The position numbers and the translations under genes are program-made. Shown one piece after another: positions 12,301-21,319 of a DNA stretch of 64,000 nt. Under the pieces are notes generated by a model that was given only the letters and a program-made list of their open reading frames with translations, was not told the DNA's origin and searched no databases. Position 1 is the first letter of the stretch, and each line of letters begins with the position of its first letter. This DNA comes from Tritrichomonas musculus. Taxonomy: Eukaryota > Parabasalia > Tritrichomonadida > Tritrichomonadidae. Where the stretch lies: contig JAPFFF010000049.1 of assembly GCA_039105265.1 (NCBI GenBank), positions 372,001 through 436,000 of the forward strand. Reading direction: 5' to 3'.

Positions 12301-12487
12301 ATTTGGTCTGTTCTTACTTTTAGATATTTGGTTTTATTTTGTTATTCCACCATTTCTGAAGAAAGATTGTTTACTTTATTTGTTAAGTCTTTTACATCAT
12401 AACTCATCACATCTACATTATTAGTAACCAAATTTAAATCACTTCTCATCGTTGTAATATTATCTGCAGTAATTATTTTTGATGATG
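9325..12487 (-). pseudogene. Fibre-like gene of P2, C-terminal side, broken
   Basis: Homologous to the fibre genes of P1, P9 and P8. Recognisable pieces include the TTMRSDLNLVTNNVDV block near the P3 insertion, an ITPILEWCNKE segment, coiled coils of the DALHKKIDAL type, and repeated beta modules (HIPYHEGTHLIG and FIPFQEGAHLVG) with a connector YRSKNDL. One module, VLKNSELQLN followed by KPLSAQ, is shared with the P8 fibre. About four breaks are spread over this stretch; treated as a fossil. Confidence 0.7.
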
Positions 12488-12958
12488 AGTAGTATAGGGT
12501 AGGCGCGTTGGGCCCCCAGATATTTTGAGCTTCAAATATGACCCCAAATCCCAAGGACAACTAGACCATTTTCAGGGTATGGCTTACTCGGGCCAAAACC
12601 CCGTGTAAATACCCATTTTGAGCCCCTTTTTTACGATTTTCATTTTTGGATCCTAAGTGTTTCTCACGCATGAAAACCATACAAAAACAGCGTTTGTGAG
12701 AGTAGTTGACGACATATCAATCACGTGTTTCACGCATGAAAACCATACAAAAACAGCGTTTACGGGCGTCTGGAGAGATGTCGGAAGGGGCTAAATATGA
12801 GTGAAAATCACGTGAGTGATAATTAATACGCGATAAATCAGTTATGGAGATTTGATGGTGTTTTAATAGGTATCGAGAGGACCCCCAGATATTGAGAGGT
12901 GTTATACAGTATAAGATTTGTGAGTGAATGACGTTGACGAGCATGGTGAAACGAGGGG
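12488..12958 (+). repeat. Left terminal inverted repeat of P3
   Basis: 471 bp, reverse complement of 15475-15945. It contains an internal direct repeat around CACGCATGAAAACCATAC (near 12667 and 12731). A small open frame inside it occurs identically in both arms and is not treated as a gene. Confidence 0.9.
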
Positions 12959-13018
12959 TCAGTGGGATAATCGTTAGTGAATGTGATTATGAGATATCGT
13001 TTTTTTATTCAGACTCAA

Positions 13019-14227
13019 ATGACAGAACAAAATTACCCTCAATTGCGATATACTCCTAAGCAAGTAACTGCTGAGAAGAAACCTGGTATGGATTCATTGA
13101 TGAATATAGTTCTCGATATCAAACGTGATGTTAAACGTGTTAAAAGTGCTATCGCTCCACAAAACGCTGAAGCTATGATACAGAAACACAATCGATCATC
13201 ACCTAACTCACCATGGTACTTGAATAAGCGTGATCCCAACGGTCCCGCAGTATTAGCGAATCTCACTGATGTTAATGGTGATGATATCCCTGATGTCATC
13301 GTTTATGATAAACGTGGTAATCCATTAATCGTTAACGGATGGACTACAAAGAAGAGTGAATGGGCTGACGATTTAGTATATAACACAGCACTTCCAACAA
13401 GGGCAGCACGTGCACAAGTAAGAAATCAGCGAGGTAAATCACATGTTGATGCTCACGGAAATGAAGTTAAAGTATATAGTAAGAGAGATTTCCTTCGCGA
13501 TCAATTCAATCCTCAATACTTCGGTTACGATGATGCTACATCACAATACTTAGTTGAGAATGTCGGTAGAGTTCGCCTCGATACTAGTTACTACGATCAG
13601 AACTTCCCATTCTATAAAGATGCAGTTAATAGTAAGCGATACACATCGACAGCACCTAAGAATTTATCGGCATACGCGATCTTCAAGAAATACCTCTTCC
13701 AACCCGCTTTTGATGATGCTGCTGCAATCGTTGAAGGTGGTATCGGACGTGCATTGACGGGTCCTGAGAAGTTGAAATTCATCGGTAAACTCTCATCAAA
13801 GATATGGAATCAATCACTTAAATCAGCATTAGATCCACATAACACACTCACTAAGAAAGAATTCGATAAGCTGAAACGTAGTGAAAACGGTAAAGCATCT
13901 ACTATGAATATGGTACGCTCAATGATATCAGCATTTAAAGATAACACGAATACTCATGCTTATGATGGAGTCGTTAATTTCATCGTTAGCGAAATAAACA
14001 CAGTAGTAGGTGGAGTAAGAGTTGTTGGAGCTCATCCAGGTGAATATACCATGGGTCCATCTGAATTCAATACTTCAGCAGCACCACCACCACCAGCTCC
14101 ATTTTCAGATACATATATTGATGCTCGATTAGCTGCTGCCGCTGATGAAGATGTCCCAATAGATCCCGATACTCCAATGCCTGGATTTACTTATTCAACA
14201 TCTGGAATTACTTATCCTGAAGAGTAA
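13019..14227 (+). CDS. P3 protein 1, 402 aa, homologue of P8 protein at 40213
   Basis: The ATG at 13019 follows TTCAGACTCAA, a plausible initiator; the open frame extends slightly upstream. The core DVNGDDIPDVIVYDKRG, then NPLIVNG, matches DLNGDRVEDIVIVDTRG, then KPVIING, in the P8 protein. The D-x-NGD-xxx-D spacing resembles a calcium-binding loop, but that is only a resemblance. An acidic, Pro/Ala-rich tail includes APPPPAP. A virion or DNA-associated role is likely from its presence in both a full element and this stripped one. Function unknown. Confidence 0.7.
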   Translation: MTEQNYPQLRYTPKQVTAEKKPGMDSLMNIVLDIKRDVKRVKSAIAPQNAEAMIQKHNRSSPNSPWYLNKRDPNGPAVLANLTDVNGDDIPDVIVYDKRGNPLIVNGWTTKKSEWADDLVYNTALPTRAARAQVRNQRGKSHVDAHGNEVKVYSKRDFLRDQFNPQYFGYDDATSQYLVENVGRVRLDTSYYDQNFPFYKDAVNSKRYTSTAPKNLSAYAIFKKYLFQPAFDDAAAIVEGGIGRALTGPEKLKFIGKLSSKIWNQSLKSALDPHNTLTKKEFDKLKRSENGKASTMNMVRSMISAFKDNTNTHAYDGVVNFIVSEINTVVGGVRVVGAHPGEYTMGPSEFNTSAAPPPPAPFSDTYIDARLAAAADEDVPIDPDTPMPGFTYSTSGITYPEE

Positions 14228-14269
14228 GTGGGATACGAATGATGCTGTGTTGACATATATTTTTACATC

Positions 14270-15430
14270 TCATAAACATGATACCTGAGAATATATCATT
14301 AAACTCACTTTACCTGTTACCTTAACTAATCTCGATACCGTGAAAGAAATTGATGTAACGTAGATGAGTTTCACATTCGATTCGGTTGTTGAGTAATTGA
14401 AGAGCACAGATTCGATATAATATTTCACTCTATTGAGTTCATCGTTTAACTGAATCAGAATAGGTATGTTGTTATCGTTATTATATTTTGTGGTGTTTAT
14501 CTCACGCTCTTCATATGTGTATTCAGTAATGAAATCTCCGTTATTTTTAGGAGTTTCGAATACACCACTGAGATTAAATGTTATCTTAAAGGGTTTACGT
14601 TCGTTCTTATATACAGTATTTTCGAGGTAATTGAAGATATCTTCAAGCTTATGAATTTCATTCAAGTAATATACAACGATGGGATTCTTCTTCAGAATCT
14701 TGTTTTCGATATGAGTTCCATGATATTTCTTATTACGAAACGCATCAAGAGCTTTAATTTCATCGTTAGGTTCGTTGATGGTGAGGTACTCATTGCTCTT
14801 ACTCTTGAAGTCATGCCCGAAAGTCTTGAAATAATCGATTAAATCTTCATTATTCTTCTCGAAAAGTTGTATCGAATAGGGTTTCAACTCAAGCATTTCA
14901 CCTGGTGGAAGAGGACGAAGGATAGGTCTCTCAGTAATGAGTTTATCGAGCATCATTCGATAATTCACTTTCGATGTTTTTATCTGAGAACTCTCTTTAT
15001 TAATGTTATCGGTGAACTTCTTACCGAGCATATTTCTCACTAATTTCGATAATGGATCATGTTGAATGATAGGATGTAGACGTAAATCTTTAAAGAATTT
15101 ATTATCTTCACGTTTTTGCTTACCTGATTGATATCCCTGAGCGAATCTATACATAGACATGAATTTATCGTTACCATCATAACCGAGATCAAGGATTCTA
15201 TCAGCTATGAGTTCAGAGATTTGAGTATATAGTGGACGTTTTATCCCTTTAAATTGAGCTTTAGTGATAACACCAGTGATGTCATGATCACGTTTGACCG
15301 ATGAGTATACCTCGTTAATGGTATCGTTAGGGATATCAATCATATGAGCAAGTCTCTTCAAGTGTTTCCACAAAATTCTAAGATCATCGAAACCAATGGA
15401 TTCATCATAATTGGGTTCATCGTAATTCAT
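14270..15430 (-). CDS. P3 protein 2, 386 aa, like the N-terminal part of Polinton polymerase B
   Basis: The middle and C-terminal half match the region upstream of the exonuclease domain in the P6 and P8 polymerases: EYLTINEP against DFLMINEP, FKITFNLSGVFET against FKIHFQLSGVFET, and YIESVLFNYSTTESNVKL against YIESVLYSYETESSSTKL. It ends at SFTVSRLVKVTGK, before any exonuclease or polymerase motif. As a separate uninterrupted gene it might act as a terminal-protein or origin-binding part of replication; that role is inference. It converges with the other P3 gene, 42 bp between the two ends. Confidence 0.7.
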   Translation of the reverse strand: MNYDEPNYDESIGFDDLRILWKHLKRLAHMIDIPNDTINEVYSSVKRDHDITGVITKAQFKGIKRPLYTQISELIADRILDLGYDGNDKFMSMYRFAQGYQSGKQKREDNKFFKDLRLHPIIQHDPLSKLVRNMLGKKFTDNINKESSQIKTSKVNYRMMLDKLITERPILRPLPPGEMLELKPYSIQLFEKNNEDLIDYFKTFGHDFKSKSNEYLTINEPNDEIKALDAFRNKKYHGTHIENKILKKNPIVVYYLNEIHKLEDIFNYLENTVYKNERKPFKITFNLSGVFETPKNNGDFITEYTYEEREINTTKYNNDNNIPILIQLNDELNRVKYYIESVLFNYSTTESNVKLIYVTSISFTVSRLVKVTGKVSLMIYSQVSCL

Positions 15431-15474
15431 TATTTCATACTCGTTAAAAATTTATCACTCATAAAAAAATATCT

Positions 15475-15945
15475 CCCCTCGTTTCACCATGCTCGTCAAC
15501 GTCATTCACTCACAAATCTTATACTGTATAACACCTCTCAATATCTGGGGGTCCTCTCGATACCTATTAAAACACCATCAAATCTCCATAACTGATTTAT
15601 CGCGTATTAATTATCACTCACGTGATTTTCACTCATATTTAGCCCCTTCCGACATCTCTCCAGACGCCCGTAAACGCTGTTTTTGTATGGTTTTCATGCG
15701 TGAAACACGTGATTGATATGTCGTCAACTACTCTCACAAACGCTGTTTTTGTATGGTTTTCATGCGTGAGAAACACTTAGGATCCAAAAATGAAAATCGT
15801 AAAAAAGGGGCTCAAAATGGGTATTTACACGGGGTTTTGGCCCGAGTAAGCCATACCCTGAAAATGGTCTAGTTGTCCTTGGGATTTGGGGTCATATTTG
15901 AAGCTCAAAATATCTGGGGGCCCAACGCGCCTACCCTATACTACT
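15475..15945 (-). repeat. Right terminal inverted repeat of P3
   Basis: 471 bp, mirror of 12488-12958, ending CCTATACTACT and followed by the target duplication TGATG at 15946-15950. Confidence 0.9.
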
Positions 15946-16680
15946 TGATGCAATATTGTAATCAGTGTATAATGTTGTTGCATCATCAGGCCTTGAAATT
16001 ATTTCATAAAATTGCTGTTTTATAATGTAATCAAATGGATTAGTTGTTGAATCCCAATTTACTTCATCTACTGGATCTGTATATTGTTTGTAAAGATAGA
16101 GCTCTATATTTTTATCAAAACTCTTTAAACCAGATACTTTATAATTTATTTTCTCTATGGTATCTAATATGGCATCTATATCAACATGTGATACATGATT
16201 TGTATTATCGATATGATAAGAACCTGGTGAAAACTCTAGCCTTGTTGCCACATCATTATATTTTGTCATTGTGAATGGTATTGCTCGTGCATAAATATCT
16301 GCGAATATTTTATCGATTTCATTAACTTTTATCTTAGAAGAATCAATTTCTGTTATTACACAATCAATTCCCAATAAATCATATCCTTCAAATTTTATAT
16401 CAGCAGGATACCAATTCAGATGTAGGCTATAATCTGAAGCCGGATGAACAACTCCATTTTTTGTTTTAACAGATACTTCTACTTTTCCTTTCGTCCATAA
16501 GTATTCCATAAAATTCTCAGTATTCTTATCAATAAATTTTTGATTCCATTCATCATGCTTACACATTATATAGCATCCATGAGAACCAAACGGATCTTTA
16601 TTATCATTCTTCTTTAATTTGTAGATTACTTTTCCATTACTTCTTCCTTTGATATTATCGCCGTTCCAATTAGTTCCATT
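15946..16680 (-). pseudogene. Fibre-like gene of P2, part beyond P3
   Basis: Minus-strand sequence matching the shaft region of the fibre family: NGTNWNGDN, a CYIMCKHDEWN-like stretch, DPVDEVNWDSTTNPFDYI and QQFYEI leading to TTLYTDYNI just at the P3 boundary. It is bounded on the left by P3 with its 5-bp target duplication and on the right by the P4 terminus. It belongs to the same fossil fibre gene as the stretch left of P3. Confidence 0.7.
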
Positions 16681-17354
16681 AGTAGTTAACGGTAGGCTCC
16701 GGTCCGCTTCGCTCCCCAGAGACCTACCGCCCATCACTTCGCTTCGCTCCGTTCGGGCCTACTCTAGGGGCTCCTGCCCCTAGGACCCCATTTTTAAAAT
16801 AGATATATTAATTGTATACCCCTCCTTTCCCCCTATAAATGAAAATTAAAAAATTCAAAAAAACTGAAAATTGAAAAAACTGAAAATCAAAAAAATTGAA
16901 AAATCAAAAAATCCAAAAGCCCCCACATTCAAAAAAGTTCGCAACAAAAAAAATCCAAACTCATACTTTTATCGTCTCGTTATCAAAATTATTTTAGCCC
17001 AAAAAAATCGACCTAAATGAATTTGTGGGATAAATCCCACCGGGGGCATATCCCCCGGATGGTCTGGGCTAAAGCCCAAGCATGCATCCCCCTCTTTTGC
17101 TTACGCAAAATCTTTTTCTTTTTTGTTCTCTCCCCCCTCTCGTCCCCCCCCCCCGCTGGGGGGGCTCAGATTACCTTCGGGCTATATATCTAAACACCTA
17201 GGGAGGCTCACTCCTAATGTCGTTCGCTAATATAGAATCTTTTTTTATTATATGTAGTAGTATATATAAATGGCGTGATTTCTTAACGTTCCGTCAAGAA
17301 ATCCCGAACCATTTTTTGTTAAGATATCCCTTCGAATCAAGAAGTTGTTTTATA
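16681..17354. repeat. P4 left terminal/leader region with a chain of GC-rich hairpins
   Basis: The first stem-loop pairs CGGTAGG (16690-16696) with CCTACCG (16723-16729). A second is CTAGGGG-ctcctg-CCCCTAG shortly after. A run of A-rich repeats (AAAAACTGAAAATTG type) follows. From about 17030 come short palindromes GGGAT-aa-ATCCC, CCGGGGG-cata-TCCCCCGG, GGGCT-aa-AGCCC and TTTTGC-ttac-GCAAAA, then a C-run facing a G-run. The first 200 bp are shared with 52517 onward in P9. This is presumably the terminal inverted repeat; the partner arm is not in the window. Confidence 0.65.
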
Positions 17355-18416
17355 ATGATTGAAATGTACCCGACGCTCAATCCAGCTGAAGAACAAACAT
17401 CAATCCCTATGGAGCACGCTTTCTTTCTGGAAGATGGAGAAAGAGACCCTGCGAAATTTAATCGTTATTATTTTAATTTTCCACAAGAATGGTGCACATC
17501 GAATCGTGGTGAGTCTATTATTGGTGTTAGAAATATATTTATGTTAGCTAGAAAGAGAAGGCTAGAATTTAAAATTAAAGTTAGGAAATACTACAAAGAG
17601 GACTACAATAAATATGCCACTCCTCCTCCAAAATCAGATGACCCAAACTTATATGACCACTCAGCGTATATAAGTATACCTGCTGCAAGGAAATCTATGG
17701 TTGAAGTAAATGCTATAATGTGGATGAGTGAGAAGGATGATTTCGGTGGTTTTGGACACGTATTATATGAATATCTATGGGCTGAAATGAAAAAATATAA
17801 TCAAGAGATTGAAGACAATTTGGCGAAGGCAAAAACAGAAGAAGAGAAAGCTAAGTATAAAGACAAGCCAAGATTTAGTGAAGACCCTTATGGCCTTTCA
17901 ACTGAGCTTGATGTCATGGCTGATGGATTCTATGATTATAGGAGAAAAACATATTTAGAAAGAATTTTATCTCGACATAATTATGATAAGAAGAGTCCAT
18001 TTTATATTGACATATCAATTGATTTTCCTCATCGAACCGTTCAAGATTTTGGATTGATAGACCGAAAATATGATTTCGAAGATGTGCTTAATATTAGTGG
18101 AGAGACAGACCAAGGGGCAAATTATCATAATAACTATAAATTTAAATGGCTTAGAGAAGTCAATTTTTATAATGTATGGGATAGGCATTCATGTAAAATT
18201 TATTCATCCTTCGGGGACCAATCAAATCAAGGATATGTTGGAAACACAACAATATACTTCAACCCTATAAAATACTTTAAGCTGAACTCAACTGACCAAC
18301 GATTCTGGATCGAACTATATTCTGGTCGACATAAAGATATACCAGTAAAAATACCGAGAAGTGAAAGCTTTTCTATCGAAATGATATTCTTCCCTTACCG
18401 TAAAATGTTATATTAA
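17355..18416 (+). CDS. P4 putative virion protein, 353 aa
   Basis: Start chosen at MIEMYPTLNPAEEQ because the same start and leader recur in P9 (near 53248). The C-terminal third has FWIELYSGRHKDIPVKIP and SFSIEMIFFPYRKMLY, an alternating beta-strand pattern compatible with a capsid-type jelly roll. There is a Lys/Glu-rich helical insert near residues 155-180. It is the first gene after the terminus and lies 26 bp before the integrase. I do not recognise the family. A minor capsid role is inference from context. Confidence 0.6.
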   Translation: MIEMYPTLNPAEEQTSIPMEHAFFLEDGERDPAKFNRYYFNFPQEWCTSNRGESIIGVRNIFMLARKRRLEFKIKVRKYYKEDYNKYATPPPKSDDPNLYDHSAYISIPAARKSMVEVNAIMWMSEKDDFGGFGHVLYEYLWAEMKKYNQEIEDNLAKAKTEEEKAKYKDKPRFSEDPYGLSTELDVMADGFYDYRRKTYLERILSRHNYDKKSPFYIDISIDFPHRTVQDFGLIDRKYDFEDVLNISGETDQGANYHNNYKFKWLREVNFYNVWDRHSCKIYSSFGDQSNQGYVGNTTIYFNPIKYFKLNSTDQRFWIELYSGRHKDIPVKIPRSESFSIEMIFFPYRKMLY

Positions 18417-19300
18417 CTGAGGGTTTATTTTTTTTCAAAACAATGACTTACAAAACAATAGAGGAGTTATACAAAACATTTCCATGGAAAACACCATCAA
18501 AATTTGTTCCTCTTGCAAAACGATATGGATTTACAGAAGAAGCAGCATTAAATTATTTGAAGAATATAGTGCATGATGTTAAAGTACCAAAGGCAAAATT
18601 TATGAATATATATTCAAAACACTCAGGGGGATATCAAATGGATACTTTCATAAATGACAAGACAAAAGATGGTTTGAATTATCTGATGTTTATAAATATC
18701 AATACCCGAAAGGCTTTTTGTTATGCGATGAGAGGGAAGGGAGCAAAAGAAGTAGCTAGAGCATTAAATCAATTTTTAGTAGACGAACCAAATGTTTATT
18801 CTATTACTTCTGACCAGGATGCCGCCTATTTGTCCAACGATGTTTTGCAAATAATGAAGGCAAAAAATATTATATACAATACTACGGAAGACAATAATCA
18901 TAATGTACTAGGCATCATAAATAGATTCATGAGAACTATAAGAGATATGGTAGGAGAGAATAGATTTATTGGAGAACAAGAAATGAAGGGATTAATAGAT
19001 TCCTACAATAAATCCCCTCACCGGTCGTTGGACTATAAAATACCAAACGAAATGACAGAAAAAGATGAAAAAGAGTATATTAATACTAAATCACAAATAA
19101 ATCCATATGACTTTCAGCCTAACGACAGGGTGAGAATTATACAAGCCAAGGAACCATTTTCGAAGCGTAGAAATAGGGTCAGCAAGGAGGCTTATATTTT
19201 TGATTCAAAAGCAGGAAATCAATTTATTGTTAAGTCCAAAGATGAATCGATAGATAAGTTGCCGGGATATAGATTGATAAAAACACAGAATAAAAATAAG

Positions 19301-19355
19301 GGCCTGAAGGGCCCCGGGGCAGAAGTGCCTCTTGCTCAGACACTAAAGGGAGGCA
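19301..19355. repeat. GC-rich palindrome cluster inside the P4 integrase gene
   Basis: Successive self-complementary units: GGCC-tgaag-GGCC (19301-19313), GCCCCGGGGC (19311-19320) and GGCA-gaag-TGCC (19318-19329), then GCCTCTTGC facing GCAAGAGAGGC. They stand out against AT-rich surroundings and read as KGLKGPGAEVPLAQ in the protein, a low-complexity stretch unlike the conserved core. Similar inserts occur elsewhere in the window. Confidence 0.6.
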
Positions 19356-19392
19356 AGAGAGGCATTGTAGATAAAATTATATCCTACGATCC

Positions 19393-21144
19393 AGTAGTAT
19401 ATACTAGTCGGTTTCCGCAGGGCACAGGCTGCCTAGATATAACTCTTGAAGGTTCTAAAAATGCAAATAGGTTCTCAGTTCGACCTACTGGAAAAAAAGG
19501 CAATGGAGGAGACAAGGGATGGTTGTTCTTACATGGTGTACTTGATTCATGTGAAAAGCTTGAATATACATATGCAGCTTCGACTACTAATGACTCAAGG
19601 GATATTAAGATATATTTAACAGATGAATATGTTGACCCAATAGATGAGGTTCATTGGGATTCAACTACTAACCCATTCGAGTATATCATTAAGCAGCAAT
19701 TTTATGAAGTATCCCCAAATCCTAATGGGGCAACAACCTTATATACTGATTATAATATTACCTCCTCTAAGATAATAACAGCTGATAATATTACTACTAT
19801 GAGGAGTGATTTAAACTTAGTTACCAATAATGTAGATGTTATTAGCTATGATGTTAATGAAATGAACACTGTTATGGAAAGTCTAAAAGGTAGAGTATCA
19901 AGGACTGAACAAGTTACTCAACATCTGGAGGATGATGTAGATAATTTACGTATAGTCTCATGGACTGCATTAGCTTTTGGAGTTGCAGGTACTGCAGGGT
20001 CAATAGGTTCTATTGGTATGCAGCTATTTCCAGATGGTATAAGCTTTCCTACCATAAAAGGTGGAGGATTCCTTAAAAGGTTATTCTCGCGTAAGTCAAC
20101 CAAAGGTATGAGTGATTTGGTTAGAAATAGCATTAACTTCATGTCAGGTACTACCGCAAGAAGCATAACCAAAGATATAACACCTATAATTACCTGGTGT
20201 GAGGAAGAGTATAAGCAACTTGATGAACTACCTTTTACTGATGAGAATGATAACCCTGATACTGGAACCTTGACATTAAACGGTGCTATGGATATCAGCA
20301 ATATGTTTAGGGATTCACTCAAGCCTTGTTTCAAGTTGTTAGCTGAGAAGGTCAATGAGCTAGAGGCTGAGTTTGATAACTACCCTACTGTGGATGAAGC
20401 TAATGAAGGTCTAGAAGTACTTATACGTAGGATAGAGACATTAGAGGGTGAAAATACAACCTTGAAGGCTACAATCGAAGCAATGGAAACTAGATTAGCT
20501 GCTCTTGAAAATCCGCCACTTGATTGGAAAACCTATTATTCTTCTTTTACTGAGAACATTACTGAGTCTCATTCGATATATTTTAGTTTTTATTATGGTG
20601 ATAACTTGTTCCAAGTAGAAGCCACTACATCTGATGGTGCACCTGTAGAAGATGGTGAATATTTGTTAATTTGGACAGATAGGAGTCAAAAACAACATTA
20701 TGTTAGATTAATAACTTATAACCATTGTGCTGGCGATAATGAATTGTATATGGATGAAATTTATGGCAAAGAAAATACAATTACCTATATCGGTTATGAC
20801 ATGCTTGTTGAAGACATAACACTTGATTTAGATGATAGATATGAATCAACATTTGATGCAATATATAGAAAGAAATGGGTACGAGATTCTCGGGGCAGGT
20901 ACCTGTGCCGTTTCATTGATGGTAGGCGTTGAGGTGGGTGGGTGGGAATTAGGGGTGGGGACATTGCGCCGTTTCATTGATGGTGGACAGTAGTGAGAAC
21001 AAAAATATTTTTTTTCTTTTCTTTTTTTTTTATTTTTCTTTTCTGTTTTTTTTCTTTTCTGTTTTTTTTCTTTTCTTTTTTAACTAGTTCGTGTTGACGC
21101 GTGGGCAGCCTGTGCCCCGCGGAAACCGACTAGTATATACTACT
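19393..21144 (+). mobile_element. P5, 1.75-kb non-autonomous Polinton derivative inside the P4 integrase gene
   Basis: The ends are 41-bp inverted repeats (19393-19433 and 21104-21144, one mismatch), AGTAGTATATACTAGTCGG and its mirror. The interior is the 3' part of a fibre 2 gene nearly identical to P1 up to about 20450, then a different C-terminal head, then the P1-type end region (20878-21144). It has no integrase, polymerase or capsid genes, so it must have moved with help. Flanks GATCC and GATGC may be an imperfect 5-bp duplication. High similarity to P1 implies a young age. Confidence 0.75.
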
Positions 21145-21319
21145 GATGCAGCTAAGAATAAATATAAAATTAAATATAGTGAAGGGACAGAAGATGTTAT
21201 TCCAGCCAAAAATTTACGAGAAGGAGCCCCAACTAAATTATCAAACCTCGAAATGGATTATTGGAGCAAACAAAAAAATATCCCATCAAACATTAAAAAA
21301 TGGATTTAACCAACAATAA

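Larger units (their letters stand above)
12488..15945. mobile_element. P3, 3.46-kb two-gene mini-Polinton, looks whole
   Basis: Bounded by 471-bp terminal inverted repeats (12488-12958 and 15475-15945) that read as near-identical and start AGTAGTATAGGG. It is flanked by the 5-bp duplication TGATG (12483-12487 and 15946-15950). It carries only two converging genes: a capsid-associated-type protein and a stand-alone protein like the N-terminal part of the P6/P8 polymerase. Both are uninterrupted. Without integrase it must depend on a helper for insertion. Base composition is visibly richer in G and C than its neighbours, suggesting a separate lineage. Near-identical arms suggest a recent insertion. 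Confidence 0.85.
9325..16680 (-). mobile_element. P2, broken Polinton remnant (fibre gene part), hosts P3
   Basis: Visible sequence is a minus-strand fibre gene related to those of P1 and P9, split by the insertion of P3 and cut on the right by the start of P4 at 16681. The coding sequence is degraded, with about four breaks besides the two nested insertions, so P2 looks like the oldest element in the window. Its left end was not recognised. The rest of P2 would lie beyond the nested elements, outside the window. Confidence 0.65.
18443..21309 (+). pseudogene. Retroviral-type integrase gene of P4, split by P5
   Basis: The rve-type core is recognisable: HSGGYQMDTFINDK, FININTRKAFCYAMRGKG, ITSDQDAAYLSN and RFMRTIRDMVGENR, then SYNKSPHRSLDYKIP, typical of Maverick integrases. 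A basic SH3/chromo-like C-terminal region (FQPNDRVRIIQAKEPFSKRR) follows. Mini-element P5 (19393-21144) lies inside the gene, and integrase-like sequence continues after it to 21309. The enzyme would insert the element DNA and create 5-6 bp target duplications. The start at 18443 follows TTTTTTTTCAAAACA. A cluster of GC-rich palindromes at 19301-19355 lies within the coding sequence. Confidence 0.8.

Noticed and set aside
12717-12944. 75-aa open frame found identically at 15489-15716
   Set aside because: It lies wholly in the P3 inverted repeats; identity reflects the arms, and the frame has no protein-like conservation elsewhere.
18443-20932. Uninterrupted frame running from integrase into a fibre-like sequence, apparently a fusion protein
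   Set aside because: The switch coincides with the 41-bp inverted repeat of P5; it is a by-product of an insertion, not a designed fusion.
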